Shown here piece by piece: positions 11,901 to 25,600 of a DNA stretch of 64,000 bases. The first letter of the stretch is position 1. Every line of letters begins with the position of its first letter. A model generated the notes under the pieces. That model worked only from the letters and a program-made list of their open reading frames with translations. It did no database searches and was not told the DNA's origin. The DNA is from Taxawa tesnikishii (nom. ined.). Lineage: Eukaryota > Ascomycota > Dothideomycetes > Dothideales. The stretch is from positions 186,001 through 250,000 of the forward strand of contig JAPDRO010000030.1 of NCBI GenBank assembly GCA_030247885.1, given 5' to 3'. Both the position numbers and the translations under genes were made by a program.

Positions 11901-12976
11901 AAAATAGAGTCTTATATTTACTTCTTTATTTAGAAGATTAAATAGCTATTATAATTATAAGGCTATTTACTATAATTACTTTATTTCTTCCTCTTAAGAT
12001 CTCTATTTTTCTTAAGATAAAAGTTACTAAGGAGTTATATTAGAAGGTTAAAGTAGTTAAGATATATCCTTTTTATTAATACTTTTAGACCTTTAATCTT
12101 TACCTTTCTTTTATAAGGCTATTTTAAATAATAGTATTCTTATTTAGATTTTCCTCTCCTCTTTAGAATATATATACTCTTATATGTCTTATATTCTTAT
12201 CTTATAAGTACTTATTCCTAAGCTTATTTTATTTCTTTTCTAGGATTATAATAAGATTCTAGTAAGAAGATATATTAATATCTATACTTTCTTTTAGTTC
12301 CCTATTTATACTTTTATCTTATTTTAGTATAATAATACCTTTAAATATTACTTAGAATTTAAATTAAAATTCCTTAGGATTATTATAATAAGTAGTAGTT
12401 ATCCTATTTCTATAGATAAGATATCTTAATATCTTATTTCCTAGAGTCTTTAAAGTATATATTCTAAGGAAATACTTCTTTTTAATCTAAAAGGATTTAT
12501 ACTAGTTAGGTTTTAACTTAGTCTTTACTTTATTTTTAACTAAGACTTACTATTCTTTTATAATATATTAGTATATAGATCCTCTTTTTAAGTTATATTA
12601 CTAACTTATTTAGCTAGTATAGCTCTATCTAGTAGTCTCTTATAATAGAAATATCTTATATATTTAACTCTAGTAATTTTATCTTTATTAGTATCTTTTA
12701 TAATTTCTTAGTAATTTAGTTTATTATTTAAAGTCCTAGGATATTACTTATAATAAAGATAGTAAGGACTAAGTTTACTTATAAAATATTACTTAATTCT
12801 TATTATAAATAAGACTTTATTTAGAAAATTATCTTATAAATAAATACTAGAATTAATATAAAGTTTAGTTAAGATTCTTTTAAGAGTTTTATTTAGGTTT
12901 TCTACTTTCCTATTAGTCTTTAGATAGTATAGAAAAGTATACTTATACTTAGTTTTTATAAGGTTTAATAAGGCTA
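11901..12976 (-). mobile_element. LTR-retrotransposon fossil, integrase-like pol segment
   Basis: On the minus strand the decayed reading resembles the C-terminal part of a retroelement integrase (Ty3/gypsy-like order is my best guess). The element is old, heavily RIP-mutated and broken in very many places. Flanking LTRs were not identified, and its right edge is cut by the pogo-like element beginning at 12977. Confidence 0.45.
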
Positions 12977-14694
12977 ACGTATTTTATAAGTAAGTTAACT
13001 ACTTAAGTAAGTTAGCTACCTTACGAAACTAGAACGCCTACATAGTAACATTACGTAATACTATAATACTTTATAATAGTTTATAGAATAGTATATAATT
13101 ATTTAGAAACGTTACTATCTTTTATATCTTCTATTTTTACTTTATAAGTATAAGAGTTATACTTAGTCTTATTATAATAGTTATAACGCTACTTTATACG
13201 TACCCTCTTTATAGCCTTCTCGCCGTTATTACTACTACTACTTTCCTTAGTAGTAACTAGATTAGCTACCTTACTTACTATTAAAGTCTCTTCTATTTAT
13301 ACGTATTACTTTTTATAGCTCTTACGCTTTATAGTTATCTTAATTACGTCTTATAGACGCGCTATTTCTTTACGTATTAATACTATCTTATACGCTATTT
13401 ACTAAGCGCTCTTAGTTAATTACTTAACTTACTTATTTAAAGAGCTTATTAGAGACCCTTAATATTTTTATATACGATTTTAAATTAGCGTTAACTACGC
13501 CTCTATTTTGCTAGTATTATATAGTATTTTCGCCTCCTATTTAACTATACTTAGTATAAGTAGCGTTAGCGTACGTAGCCTTATATTTAGCTTTAATAAT
13601 ATAGTCTTTAAGTTATATAAAACTAGCTTAGCGCCTCGAAACTTTACGTAGATATTCTCTTATATAAACGCCTTCTTAAAAGCTACTTTAAAGGTAGTTA
13701 AAAAGGTTTCTTTTATAATATAGTAAACGTAACTACGTACTAAGGTTAAGATCTCGTCGCTATATAGGCGCTTTAATAGTAAGTAGTAAACGACGTTAAG
13801 TAACTATAGTAAGTATAAAGAGTATAAAAGTATATAAAGAACTATAATATTATTTTCCTTATAATAATCCTACAATTTAACTAAGTAGTAACTCTTATAG
13901 CTATTAATAATAAGTAGCTTATATATCTTAATAGTATAAGTCTTTATATACGTATTAAAGTACTTAAGTTATACGAGTATAAGCTTATTATTAGTCTAGC
14001 TAGTAGAAGAGACCTTAATAATCTAGTTATAAGGTAAATAATTAAACTAAGTTAAGATAAGGACTTTACTTACGAAGATAATAAAGAGTAAGATAACGCG
14101 CCTTATAGCCTTAATACTTTATATTAAGGTAACTTACTTGTAATTACTAGGCTATAGTTTCTTTTATTTACTAAGTTTCTCTAAGCTTATAATAACTAGC
14201 TAAGATAATATCTTACTTATTAAAAAGCTAGATTTATTAAAGTTATAAGTATCCTTATTTAAGATATTATACTTCGCCTTTATTAACTAAATAAGCGCGA
14301 ACTAAAGCTAAATAATTACCGGATCCTTATAGGTAGCTTACTAGTAATTATATAAATAGCTTTATTACGTTCGTAACTTAGGCGTACGCTTAATAAAGTT
14401 ATTAACTTAGTTCTTACTAATAAGCTTCCTATTATACTCTCTTAGTAGTTTATTCGCTATATTTCGTACGTTTCCCTTCGAGAGTAATATATTATATAGA
14501 CTCTTATTTAGTATATATTATATTATTACTTCTTCTTTTAGTTTTATAAAGTGCTTTAATTTCGACTTATAGTTACGTTAAGAGCGCCGTCTAGCGTATT
14601 AATCTTATAGTATTAATTAGAGTATAGTATATACTACTATAGCGCGTCTCTTACTTTAAATTTACTTAAATATAATATTAGAGATAGTAAGGTA
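12977..14694 (-). mobile_element. Pogo/Fot1-like DNA transposon family 1, copy a (truncated by insertion)
   Basis: Starts at TA|ACGTATTTTATAAGTAAG and is colinear with the complete copy at 53087-54933 for about 1.7 kb. The transposase reading is on the minus strand. Alignment stops at 14694, where a family 2 element has inserted; after that element the family 1 right end is not found, so this copy is 3'-incomplete as well as RIP-mutated. Confidence 0.85.
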
Positions 14695-16542
14695 ACGTGT
14701 TTTATTACCGAGTAGTTTACTATTACTAAGTAGTTTACCCTTACTAATATCGCGACTATTATAAACTATTATAATAATACCTTTATAATATAACGCGTAA
14801 TTAACTTATAATAAAGGCATACTATACCTTACTATTAAGGCTACTTAAGTAACTCCTCTTAATAGCTAAAGATACGTATTTGAGGTATTCGACGTCCTCT
14901 AAATAACTCTAAAATAACGACGTAATAAAAGCTCGTATAACGCGACTATAAGCCTAACTTAAAGAAGCTATAAAAGATAAAGGAAGAAGCGATAGTAGTA
15001 CGTATACTCGAGCTAAACTCGCGAGGAATAGGCGCTATAAGGACTATAGTAAAAGAAATAGCTAATAATCTACTAGCTACGCGTAGTAAAGGGCCTATTA
15101 GTAAGTACTAAGTAGATAGGTTTAAGACGCGTACTAAGGAAGTTAAGCTTCGACGTAGTCGTTTATACGATTATTAGCGAGGCTTAAATAAAGACATACG
15201 TATTATAACGCCCTAGTTCGTACTAGTTAGGAAGATAAAGAAGAAGTATAATATCCTAAACGAAGATATATATAACTTTAATAAGATAGGCTTTATAATA
15301 GGTATAATTAACGCTTAAATAGTCTTTATAGACTTTAAGAAACGAAGTAATTCTAAAAAGGTATAGCTAAGTAACTAGAAGTAAGTTATAATTATCTAAG
15401 GTATTTACGCTACTAGGTAAGCTATCTTACCCTTCGTTATCTTCGATAGTAAGGTCCTTATATTAAGCTAGTATATAGACTTACCTTGCGACTAAGTACT
15501 TAAGACTAGCGCTAATAGTTAGACGACGAATAAGCTTACTTTAAAGTAGTTAAAGTACTTTAACGCGTATATAAAGGCGCGTTAAGTAAGTATATACTAC
15601 CTACTAATTATAGATAGTTATAAAAGTTATAATAGTTACGACTTTTATAACTACTATAAAGAATAAAAGATTATTATTCTTTATATACTCTTATACTTAT
15701 TATACTTATTATAGCCGCTTAACGTAAGCTATTTTACTCCCTTAAAGTAAGTATATAACGCGGAAATTAATAGCTAGTTATAGTACTTTACTACGTAAGT
15801 TAAGAAAGAGGCCTTCTTACTAGTCTTTCGTATTACTTTTAATAAGGCGATTATAAAGGATAATATCTAGGTAAGCTTTAGAGGTACTAAATTAGTTCCC
15901 TATAACTTAGAGTAAGTACTATTAAAGCTTAACGTAGTACTTTATACGCTAATACTCGTACTATTAGAGGTTACCTCGTAGGAGTCTAAAATACTAGCTA
16001 ATTTAAAGGAAATAAAGGCGTAAATAACGCTAGTTTATAAGCGTATATAACTATATAGAGATTCGCCTATTTCGCCTCTTTTATAAGCTATAGATTCGCT
16101 TACTAAAGGTATAGTAATTATAAGTTATAAATTAGAGTTATAAATAAGGGAAATCGTAAGTCTTTAGAAGTTAATTAAGGCGTTAATAGAGTAGTATAGT
16201 TATAAAAGAAAGTATATTCGAATAGAGGAAAGTCTTATAGTAAGTAACGTATAGGATTTAATAGCTAATAAGGACGATAGTAATAACGAGAGTATTACTT
16301 AGCTTACGAAGAAGGTACGTACGTAAAGGTACTATAAATATTACGGTAAGATTAGCTATAATACGCGTACTTATACTATAGAAATAGTAGATCTAAATAA
16401 TAGTAATACTTCTAAATAGTACTATAAACTAAAGTATGTTTTTATATAGTATTATAATATAGAGGTAATAGTTTATAATAGTTGCAATATTAGTAAGGGT
16501 AAACTACTTAGTAATAGTAGACTACTTAGTAATAAAATACGT
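14695..16542 (+). mobile_element. Pogo/Fot1-like DNA transposon family 2, copy a, full length
   Basis: 1848 bp with terminal inverted repeats of about 55 bp (left starting ACGTGTTTTATTACCGAG, right ending AATAAAATACGT) and TA on both sides. The plus strand retains a decayed DDE transposase: DEDIYNFDKIGF-like reading near 15260-15295, then an extended DS.ESH block near 15610 and a LLQPLNV.YF.PLK-like block near 15710, in the order known for Fot1/pogo transposases. Many in-frame stops are explained by CpA to TpA change. It interrupts family 1 copy a. Confidence 0.92.
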
Positions 16543-17253
16543 TATATATATAGTTAATTATATATAACTAAAGAAAGTTAAAAATATTAAGAAGTATAAT
16601 AAGTTAAAAAGAAGCTTATAACTTAGTAACTAAATACTTATATACTTAGACTACTTTTTTATTAATATATAATATTAACTTATTACTATTAAGTATAATT
16701 TACTTATTATAATAAATATAGTATATTTTCTAAGTATAAATTTTATATATATTAAGTAAAACTACTATAATAATATAATTAGTTAGAGATTTATACTTAA
16801 GTATAATAGTATAAGAAAAGTTAAGGTTATACTACTTATATATAATATTACTAAGTCTTAGTATTACTATATAATATAGTTTAAAGCGTACGAATATAAT
16901 CGTATATTTCTTTTATATAAAGGAGTTTATTATATACTTTATAATAATTTATTTACTTATATTTTCTTATATTTATTTTCCCTTACTATTAAGTACTTTA
17001 TACTTAAAATACTCTTAGTATATATTCTTCTTATAATACCTTTAAATATATTTATACTTATAATAGTAATATAAATTTCTATTTTAAGCTTATAATTATA
17101 TAGCTAAGACTAAGACTTTAACTATAAACTTAATATAAATCCTCTAAGAAAAGAGTATTACTTTAAAGGGAAACTAAATATAAGTCTTATATAAAGTATA
17201 AAGAACTTTAATAAAAAGATCTAAGGAAATATTTAAGATTAAAGGAAGACTTA
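16543..17253. other. RIP-mutated spacer between transposons
   Basis: AT-rich, CpA-depleted; no recognisable element or gene. Confidence 0.5.
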
Positions 17254-19100
17254 ACGTAAACTATAAGGTAATAAATTAAGTAAAGTAATAGATTACTTAA
17301 CTATAAACCTCCTAACTTCTACTACTAATTACGAACTATAATAACAATGTAATTAGAATCTAAGTTACTATAAATATTCTCTAGTTCTTTATTTTCCTCC
17401 TTATAAACTACTTCTTTAATTAGATACTTACGTAGCTATTTACGTAGCTTTTTATTACTAAATCTACTTTCGCTATCTTAGTTATCTTAAGTACTTCCTT
17501 TATACTAAATAGAAACTTTTCCTTTAATATAACTTACTTTCTCTTCTTTTAAGCCTTTTATATCTTAAGAAGCTTTTCTTATTCTTTTACTTACTTACGT
17601 AAAGTAATAAGCTTACTATACGTCGACTTAAAAGCGCGAGTTATTTACTTTATATATTACTTTACTAGAAAAGGTAAGTCCTACGTAGCTTTAATTACTA
17701 AGTTAAGTACTACGTTTACTTCGCGTAGTTTAGTCTTATTTAGTAAAAAGCTATTAAGTAGTAAAAGGTTTAAATTAAGTTATTATAAAAGTATATAAGG
17801 TTATATATCTATTAGAGTTAGCTTTATAAGTAGCTTATTAAATACTATTATAAGGCTTAGAAGTTAAAGGTTAGCGCCTTTTTATTTAGTAAGGATATTA
17901 TATTTAGTAAGTACCTTATTTCTTACTTAAATATATATTTCTATCTACTTTATGCGTAATATATAACTAGAGTTAACTCGTAAAGTAATATTAGTCTCTA
18001 AAGCTAGTATATACTTTAGTAATATAAATACCTTAATATTAAGTAGCTAAAATATATATAAATAGTAAGGTAATAAGATAAGTAAGTCGATTATATTCTC
18101 TATATAAAAGGCGATTACTTTCGTAGTTATATAGCTACTATAAGTATTTATAATTAATATTCTTTATATTATAAGGTTATTAGGTTATATTAAAGGCTTA
18201 AAAATAGTAGTTAGTTACTATAAACTATAACTATTAAACGTCTAGTTATTACTACTAGTTAAAAACCTTTATCTTAAAAGTATATACGTAGGTACCTACG
18301 CTATATTAGTATATTTAGCCTTAAAGATAATTAAGGAAAGTATAGTTTCCTTAGTAGTACTTATATACTCGATCGCTATTATTTATTTCCTTAGCTTTCG
18401 ATTTACTTTTAACTAAATACTTTATATATATTTACTAGAGTTCTTAGTAACTAACTTACTTTAATAGTAAAGTCGGACTTATTTATATTATAAACGTACT
18501 TTAAAGGATAATTATATTATATAAATAGCTTTATTACTATATTAAATTACTTCTTTATAACTTTATAGCTTATTATATTAAAGCGTACGCTATTTATTTA
18601 ACGTATCTAAATACTTATAATCTCTTAATAGTAAGTTTTAAAGTAATTAAGTTACTTCTTACTAATTAGTTAAGGTAATAATCGTAAAGTCTTTAATAAT
18701 TATACGCGTTTATATTAGATTTCCTTAGCTATTTATATAACTAACGTAAGTAAAGTAGGAAAGCTAGTATATATAAGACGTATAATTTATCGGACTAATA
18801 TCTTTTCTTTTATAACTAATAGGATTTACTTTATTTTATATACTATAGCGCGCGAAGTATATTTAACTATATAGTTTTAAAGCGTTATACTTAAAATATT
18901 AAACGCGCTAGTAGCCTTATAGATTAATATATATTCCTTCTTTTTTAGGGCCGAGATAGTATTTTAAATATTAGCTTTAGTATATACTTACTAGTTAAGT
19001 ATAAAAGTACTTATAGTAAGTAGTAGTAATATTAGTAAATTAGAGGATTACGTTTTAATAATCTATTATTCTACTTAATTTATTACCTCGTAGTTTACGT
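17254..19100 (-). mobile_element. Pogo/Fot1-like DNA transposon family 3, copy a, full length
   Basis: 1847 bp, TA on both sides, left end ACGTAAACTATAAGG and right end ...TAGTTTACGT. The minus strand keeps a decayed transposase: an N-terminal helix-turn-helix-like reading near 18950, and a reading like RILII..YSS followed by a LLQLLNI-type block near 18000-18200, matching the order of the Fot1-type DDE domain. Heavily RIP-mutated. Confidence 0.88.
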
Positions 19101-20128
19101 TAATATAAAAGTAAAGAGATTTATAAAGTAAGTAAAGTAAAATAAAAGAAAGTTTTAAATTATAGTAATAAAGAACTTTTAAATTATTACTTTAAGGAAA
19201 TTCTTTATTATTAGTTATAACTACTATTATTATAGAGTTAAGCTAAGTTTAATAAAAGGATAATATTCTTTATAATAGTCTTTTCTTAAGAATTAATAAT
19301 ATATTACTTCATTAATTATTATAGTATTTTTAAAACTTTTAGTTATTATATTACTTAAATAGTAAAATAGAGACTATCTTTCTAAGTATAAAGGAACTTT
19401 TACTATATATAATAGCTTAGACTTATTAAATTAAAAAGCTTTTAATAGTTATATATTAATAAATATATTAGAAGATAACTTTATAAAAGCTTAATAATAA
19501 ATAGTTTTCTATTAAGTAAGTATTTAAGTATTACTAGAGTTTAATAGATATATATACTTACTTATAACTATAAAAGCTTATAAAGTATAGTTATTAAAGG
19601 TAAGAGCTTATTATATATAAGTAGTATTAATATAAAGTATTATACTTTATTTTTCTAGCTAAAGTTAAAGTATATTATACTAATACTATTAGTTATATAA
19701 GACTAACTATTAACTAGCCTAGTTATGTTATCTTCTTCTTTACTTATTTACTACTATTTAAAATCCTTAAGAGTAAGTTAAAATTAATTTTTTATACTTA
19801 GTATTATACTTAGTTTCTTCCTTAAGTCTTTAATTTTTAATTTCCTAGTTTAAAAGCTATAATTAACTATATTCCTTTAATATTATCTATGTAATATAAT
19901 ATTATTATTACTTGATTTACTCTTTAATAATAAAATTACTAATTAGTTTATATTTACTAGACCTTAAATAAATCTTAAATATATTTAAAAGTTATTATAC
20001 TTATATTTAACTTACTTATATATACTATAATTATATAACTTATAAGGGAACTATAGTTAAATAATTATAATATTACTAGTAAATACTATCTAGTTAATAT
20101 AACTTAATTAAATTAGTACTAATAAATA
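19101..20128. other. RIP-mutated spacer, possible repeat remnant
   Basis: CpA-depleted DNA with no assignable element; it might be the remains of a retroelement terminal repeat, but no partner copy was seen. Confidence 0.4.
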
Positions 20129-21977
20129 ACGTAAACCGCGGGGTAATATACTAGACAAAGTAGTATATTACTAAAACACGTGCTTCCTAAATTTAACTAC
20201 TATCTACGAACTACGATAATAATATAGTTAGAATCTAAGTTACTACATATACTTTTAGGTACTTTATCTTCCTTATCCTTAAGTACTTCCTTAATTACAC
20301 GCTTACGTAGTCGTCTACGTAGCTTTTTAGTAGTTAAATCTACTTTAGCTACCTTTATTATCTTAAGTACTTTTTAAGTACTAAATATAAACCTTTCCTT
20401 TAATACGACTTACTTTCCCTTCTTTCGAGTCTTTTGTATATTAAGAAGCTCCTACTACTCTTTTAGTTACTTCTATAAGGTAATATTCTTACTATACGTT
20501 ATTTTAGTAAAGCGACTTATTTACTTTATATAGTACTTTATTAAAGAAGGTAAGTCCTACGTAGCTTTAATAACTATATTAAGCGCTACGTTTACTTTAT
20601 ATAACTTAGTACTATCTAGTAATAAGCTATTAAGTAGCGAAAGGTCTAGATTAAGTTATTACGAAAGTATATAAGGTTATTAATCTACTAGAGTCGACTT
20701 TATAAGTAGCTTATTAAGTACTATTATAGGACTTAGAGGCTAAAGGCTAGCGCCTCTCTATTTACTAAGGATATTATATTTAGTAAGTACCTTATCTCTT
20801 ACTCGAATATATATTTCTATCTATTTTACGCGCAATATATAGTTAGAGTTAACTCGTAAAGCGGCGTTAGTCTCTAAAGTTAGCGCGTACTTAAGTAGTA
20901 TAAATACTCTAATATTAAGTAACTAAAGTATATATAAATAGTAAGATAATAAGATAAGTAAGTCGATTATATTTTCTATATAGAAGGTAATTACTTTCGC
21001 TATTATATAGCTACTATAACTATTTATAATTAATATTCTTCGTATTGTAGGGTCGTTAAGTTATATTAAGAGTTCGAAAATAGTAGTTAGTTACTATAAA
21101 TTATAACTATCGAACGTCTAGCTACTACTACTAGTTAAGAACTTTTAGTCTAGAAGTATATACGTAGGTACCTAGGTAGTATTAGTATACTTAGCCTTAA
21201 AGATAATTAAGGGCGATATAGCTTCCCTAGTAGTACTTATATACTTAATCGTAGTTATTTACTCTTAATAGCTTATAATTACCTTTTAACTAGATACTTC
21301 GTATACGTTAATAAGAGCTTTCGACGACTAGCTTACTTTAACTATAAAGTTAGACTCGTTTATATTATAGACGCGCTCTAGAGGATAGTTATATTTTATA
21401 AAAAGCTCCGTTACTATATTAAATTACCTCTTTATAGCGTTATAACTTATTATATTAAAGCGCGTACTATTAATTTAATAAGTCTAAATACTTATAATCT
21501 CCAAATAACGAGTCTTAAAGTAGTTAAGCTACTTCTTACTAATTAGCCGAGGAGAAGGTAATAGTTTCTTCGATAGCTATATACGTACGCGTCGGATTTC
21601 CTTAATTATTTATATAACTAACGCAAGCAAAGTAAGAAAGCTAGTATATATAAGACGTATAATTTATCGGACTAACGTCTTTTCTTTCGCGTTCGAAAGG
21701 ATTTATTACAATTTACGCGTAATAGTACGTAAAGTTTAGCTAGCTATACGATTATATAGAGTATAATAAAGTATACTAAACGTATAAGTAGTAGCTCGTA
21801 TCTTTATAAATTCCTTTTTATTTAAAGTAGAGATAGCGTTCTAGATATTAGCCTTAGTATAAGATAGTTTATTAAGCGTAAGAGTATTTATTACTTATAG
21901 TAGTAAGATTTGAAGGTAAGAAGGTTATATTCTAGTAGTATACTACTCCGTCTAATATATTACCTCGTAGTTTATAT
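20129..21977 (-). mobile_element. Pogo/Fot1-like DNA transposon family 3, copy b, full length
   Basis: 1849 bp, colinear with copy a and flanked by TA. The left end is little mutated (ACGTAAACCGCGGGG), showing the ancestral terminus; the right end has become ATAT where ACGT is expected, consistent with RIP. Minus-strand transposase relic as in copy a. Confidence 0.9.
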
Positions 21978-22072
21978 TACTTATAAAGCTAACTTACTAT
22001 AATTTATATTTAAAAATAAGGCTATTAAACTTATTACTTTTCTTATTAATATATTTAGAAAGAATATAACTA

Positions 22073-22868
22073 ACGTATTTTATTAGTAAGTAGCTACTAT
22101 TACTAAGTAACTACCCCTTACTAATATCGTAACTATTTTAGACTATTATAATAATACTACTACGACGTAACGTATAATTAACTTATAATAAAGGTATATT
22201 ATACCTTACTATTAAGGCTACTTAAGTAACTCTTCTTAATAGTATAAAATATGCGTTTAAGGTATTTAATGTTTCCTAAATAACGCTAAGATAATGACGT
22301 AATAAAAAGCTTATATAACATAATTATAAGCCTAACTTAAAGAAGCTATAAAAAATAGAGGAAAAGATAATAGTAATATATATACTTAAGTTAAATACGT
22401 AAGGGATAAGTATTATAAAAGCTATAGTAAAAGAAATAGCTAATAATTTACTTACTATATATAGTAAAGGACCTATTAGTAAGTACTAAGTAAATAAGTT
22501 TAAGATATATACTAAGGAAGTTAAACTTTAACGTAGTTATTTATATAATTATTAGTAAGCCTTAAATATAAACTTACCTTATAATTAAGTAATTAAAACT
22601 AGCGCTAATAGTTAAATAATAAATAAACTTACTTTAAAGTAGTTAAAGTACTTTAACGCGTATATAAAGGCGCGTACTATAGGCGTATATTACTTACTAA
22701 TTATAGATAGTTATAAGAACTATAATAATTACGACTTCTATAACTATTATAAAGAATAAAAGATTATTATTCTTTATATACTCTTATACTTATTATACTT
22801 ATTATAGCCGCTTAATATAAGCTATTTTACCCCTTAAAGTAAGTATATAACGCGGAGATTAATAGCTA
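22073..22868 (+). mobile_element. Family 2 pogo-like transposon, copy b, left part
   Basis: Begins TA|ACGTATTTTATTAGTAAG and follows family 2 copy a, with an internal deletion of about 280 bp near 22570. It is interrupted after 22868 by a 14.5-kb insertion; the remaining part is at 37406-38173. Confidence 0.9.
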
Positions 22869-25307
22869 CGTTACGAAATCCTAATAGGTAAATTAGCGCG
22901 TTATAGTACTAATCTACTTTCTAGTACCTAATCTACTAATTCTTATATCTTAGATTTACGTATTAAATCTACAATATATACTTCGATCTATAGTATTTAT
23001 AGTTCCTAGTATAACTATTAATATTACTTATAATAATCCTAATAGAATACTTAATATAATCCTAAGGTATAAGTCCTTCGGTTTTATTAAGATCCCTAGT
23101 AAAGTTACGAGGTATAAACTTAGTAAGTATACTATTACTATAGTTACTACTAGATCTTCCGTACTATACGTATAAATTAATATAAGTATAAGAAATAATA
23201 TAGTCGTATTATATACTATTATAAAAATACTCTATTTACTTAGGTTCCTTACTAGGCTTATTTAGCTAGGCCCTTACTTATATATTTACTATATTAAAAG
23301 TCTTCTTAATCGCGCTTTATAACGCGCTATTAAGTAGTTTATCCTCTAAAACCCTTTTATTTTAACTAACTATAAGTACTAATATTTCTTTATTTTCTTT
23401 ACTATATATATTATAGTACTATATATATAAGTTACTTACGTTCCTAATTACGCGAGTAACCTTAAGCTTAACATTTTTCTAAAGCTTACTCGAAGACGTA
23501 ACTTAATAAAAGAATACCTTTTATTAATCCTATTTATCTTTACCTTAATAGCCTTTAATATAAATATAGTAAGGGATAATAAATTACTACTTATAAGTAT
23601 AGATAGTATATATAAACTAATACGCTAGTACTTAGGGCTTCTATTATTAGCGTTTATAGTACTACTAACTTAAGTAATAACTATAAGGGGCAATAACTAA
23701 GAGGATATAATAGTCGTAATAAGCGATAATAATTATCGAACGTTTTTATTAATACCTTCGTTACTACTACGAAGCTCTAAACTAAATATATTTATAATAT
23801 ATTAAATTACATTAAAAAGGAATAAGGGTATAGTTTACTTTCTTCGCTAAAGTTTAATTTAATAAGGTTATTACTAAAGGTATAATACTATTAAGGAGCG
23901 ACGTATTACTTAATCTTATTATTAACTACGCTAAGTTATTTACGCGCCTAATATATTATAATAGTAAGGATATACTCGCGGTAAAGAGGCCTATTCTCGC
24001 GTTACTATATATCTTAATATTTATTATATATATACTATATAGTCTTACTACTTAGTATTTTCTACTTTAACTTATACGTTATATTAGTCTCTAGTATACT
24101 AGTTATCTATAAGTTAATAATATACTTTATAGTTACTACTAAATAGAATAGTATATATAGTATTATATCCTAGAAGAATTTGCTAATATCCTCTTAGCTT
24201 ATAAGACTATAATGTTTATAGTAGACCTTACTTATAATTTCGATAAATATTTTACTTACGAAACATTTCGCCTATTTAGTTATTTAGTACTCGGCGTAAT
24301 AATGTTAATATAAGTATTATAATAGTACCTCGTCGCTATCTTAGTAAAGGAAAGCTCTTACCTTTCCTTTCTTATATACTTATTACTTAAGGTAATTAGT
24401 ATTACGAGACGTATATTTATTAGTAGCATTTCGATTAATATAAGCGTTTATTTCTCTATAGGTAATAGTAGAGTAGTTATTACGAGCCGTTCTTATAGAT
24501 TTACGTATTTAAATTTACGTTAATACTTTAAGAATAACTAGGAACATTATATACTTTAAAAACTATAGCCCTATATAGGGCGCGTAGTACTTTCGTCCTT
24601 AAGTTAACTTCTTACTTAATAGACTAAACGTCTCTTTATATATCTTAAATAAGTTTATCTATTTAGTATTTATTTTAAGATACTAAGTAAAATCTAGGGT
24701 ATATTATCTCTTAAAAAGAAGGTATAATCTTCGAAGTAAAAATAAATATAATACGAAGTTTAACTACTTTATAAACTCGAAATATAATTAAAGGTAATAG
24801 TAGCTTACTTTAACTAATAATCTATTTAAAGTCTTTTCTTCCTTAATAGAAGAATACTAAAGGTTATATCGTTTATATTCCTTAGCGTTCCTTTAGCTCT
24901 TAGTAGCCTTACTTAATACTACGGGATACTTAAATAAGACTTAAGTAGTTAGGATTATAAATAAACGTAGCTTCTATTTAAACTAAGTCGTAGTTAATAC
25001 TATTCGATCCTTAGGATAACTTAGTAGTATTATAATATATAAGAGAAATTTAATAATATATACTAAAGATAAATAACGTATTAAACGAATAGTTAGTAAA
25101 GTTCTACTAAGGTATTAAGATATAATATAACAAAACGAACGCGTTAATATAGTTAAGTTAAATAAAAAGAAGGAAAAAGTTTTATATATATAAACGCGTC
25201 TTAATACTTTCTTTAGCGATTTATAGTAGTTCGAGCTATTTATATAACTCTTAGTAACTATACTAATAGTAGCCTTAGTAACTTCTTTAAGACTTACTTT
25301 ATTAGTA

Positions 25308-25600
25308 ATCCTAGTAGTACTCTTAGTAGTAATCCTAGTAGTAATCTTAGTAGACTCTTTAGTAGCTTTCTAAGAATCGCCCTATTAGTAATCTTAGTAG
25401 TAATTCTAGTAGTACTCTTAGTAGACTCTTTAGTAACTTTCTAAAAATCGCCTTATTAGTACTCTTAGTAGTACTCCTAGTAGACTCTTTAGTAGCTTTC
25501 TAAGAGTCGCCCTATTAGTAATTTTAATAGTAATCTTAGTAGTACTCCTAGTAGACTCTCTAGTAACTTTTTAAGAGTTACTTTATTAGTAATCTTAGTA
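25308..25600. repeat. Tandem repeats of 60-72 bp inside the large element
   Basis: About four units containing runs of CTTAGTAGTA and a shared CTTTCTAAGARTCGCC block. Unit lengths (60 and 72 bp) are multiples of 12, which suggests a repetitive Thr/Ser-rich linker in the ancestral minus-strand protein. Confidence 0.75.
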
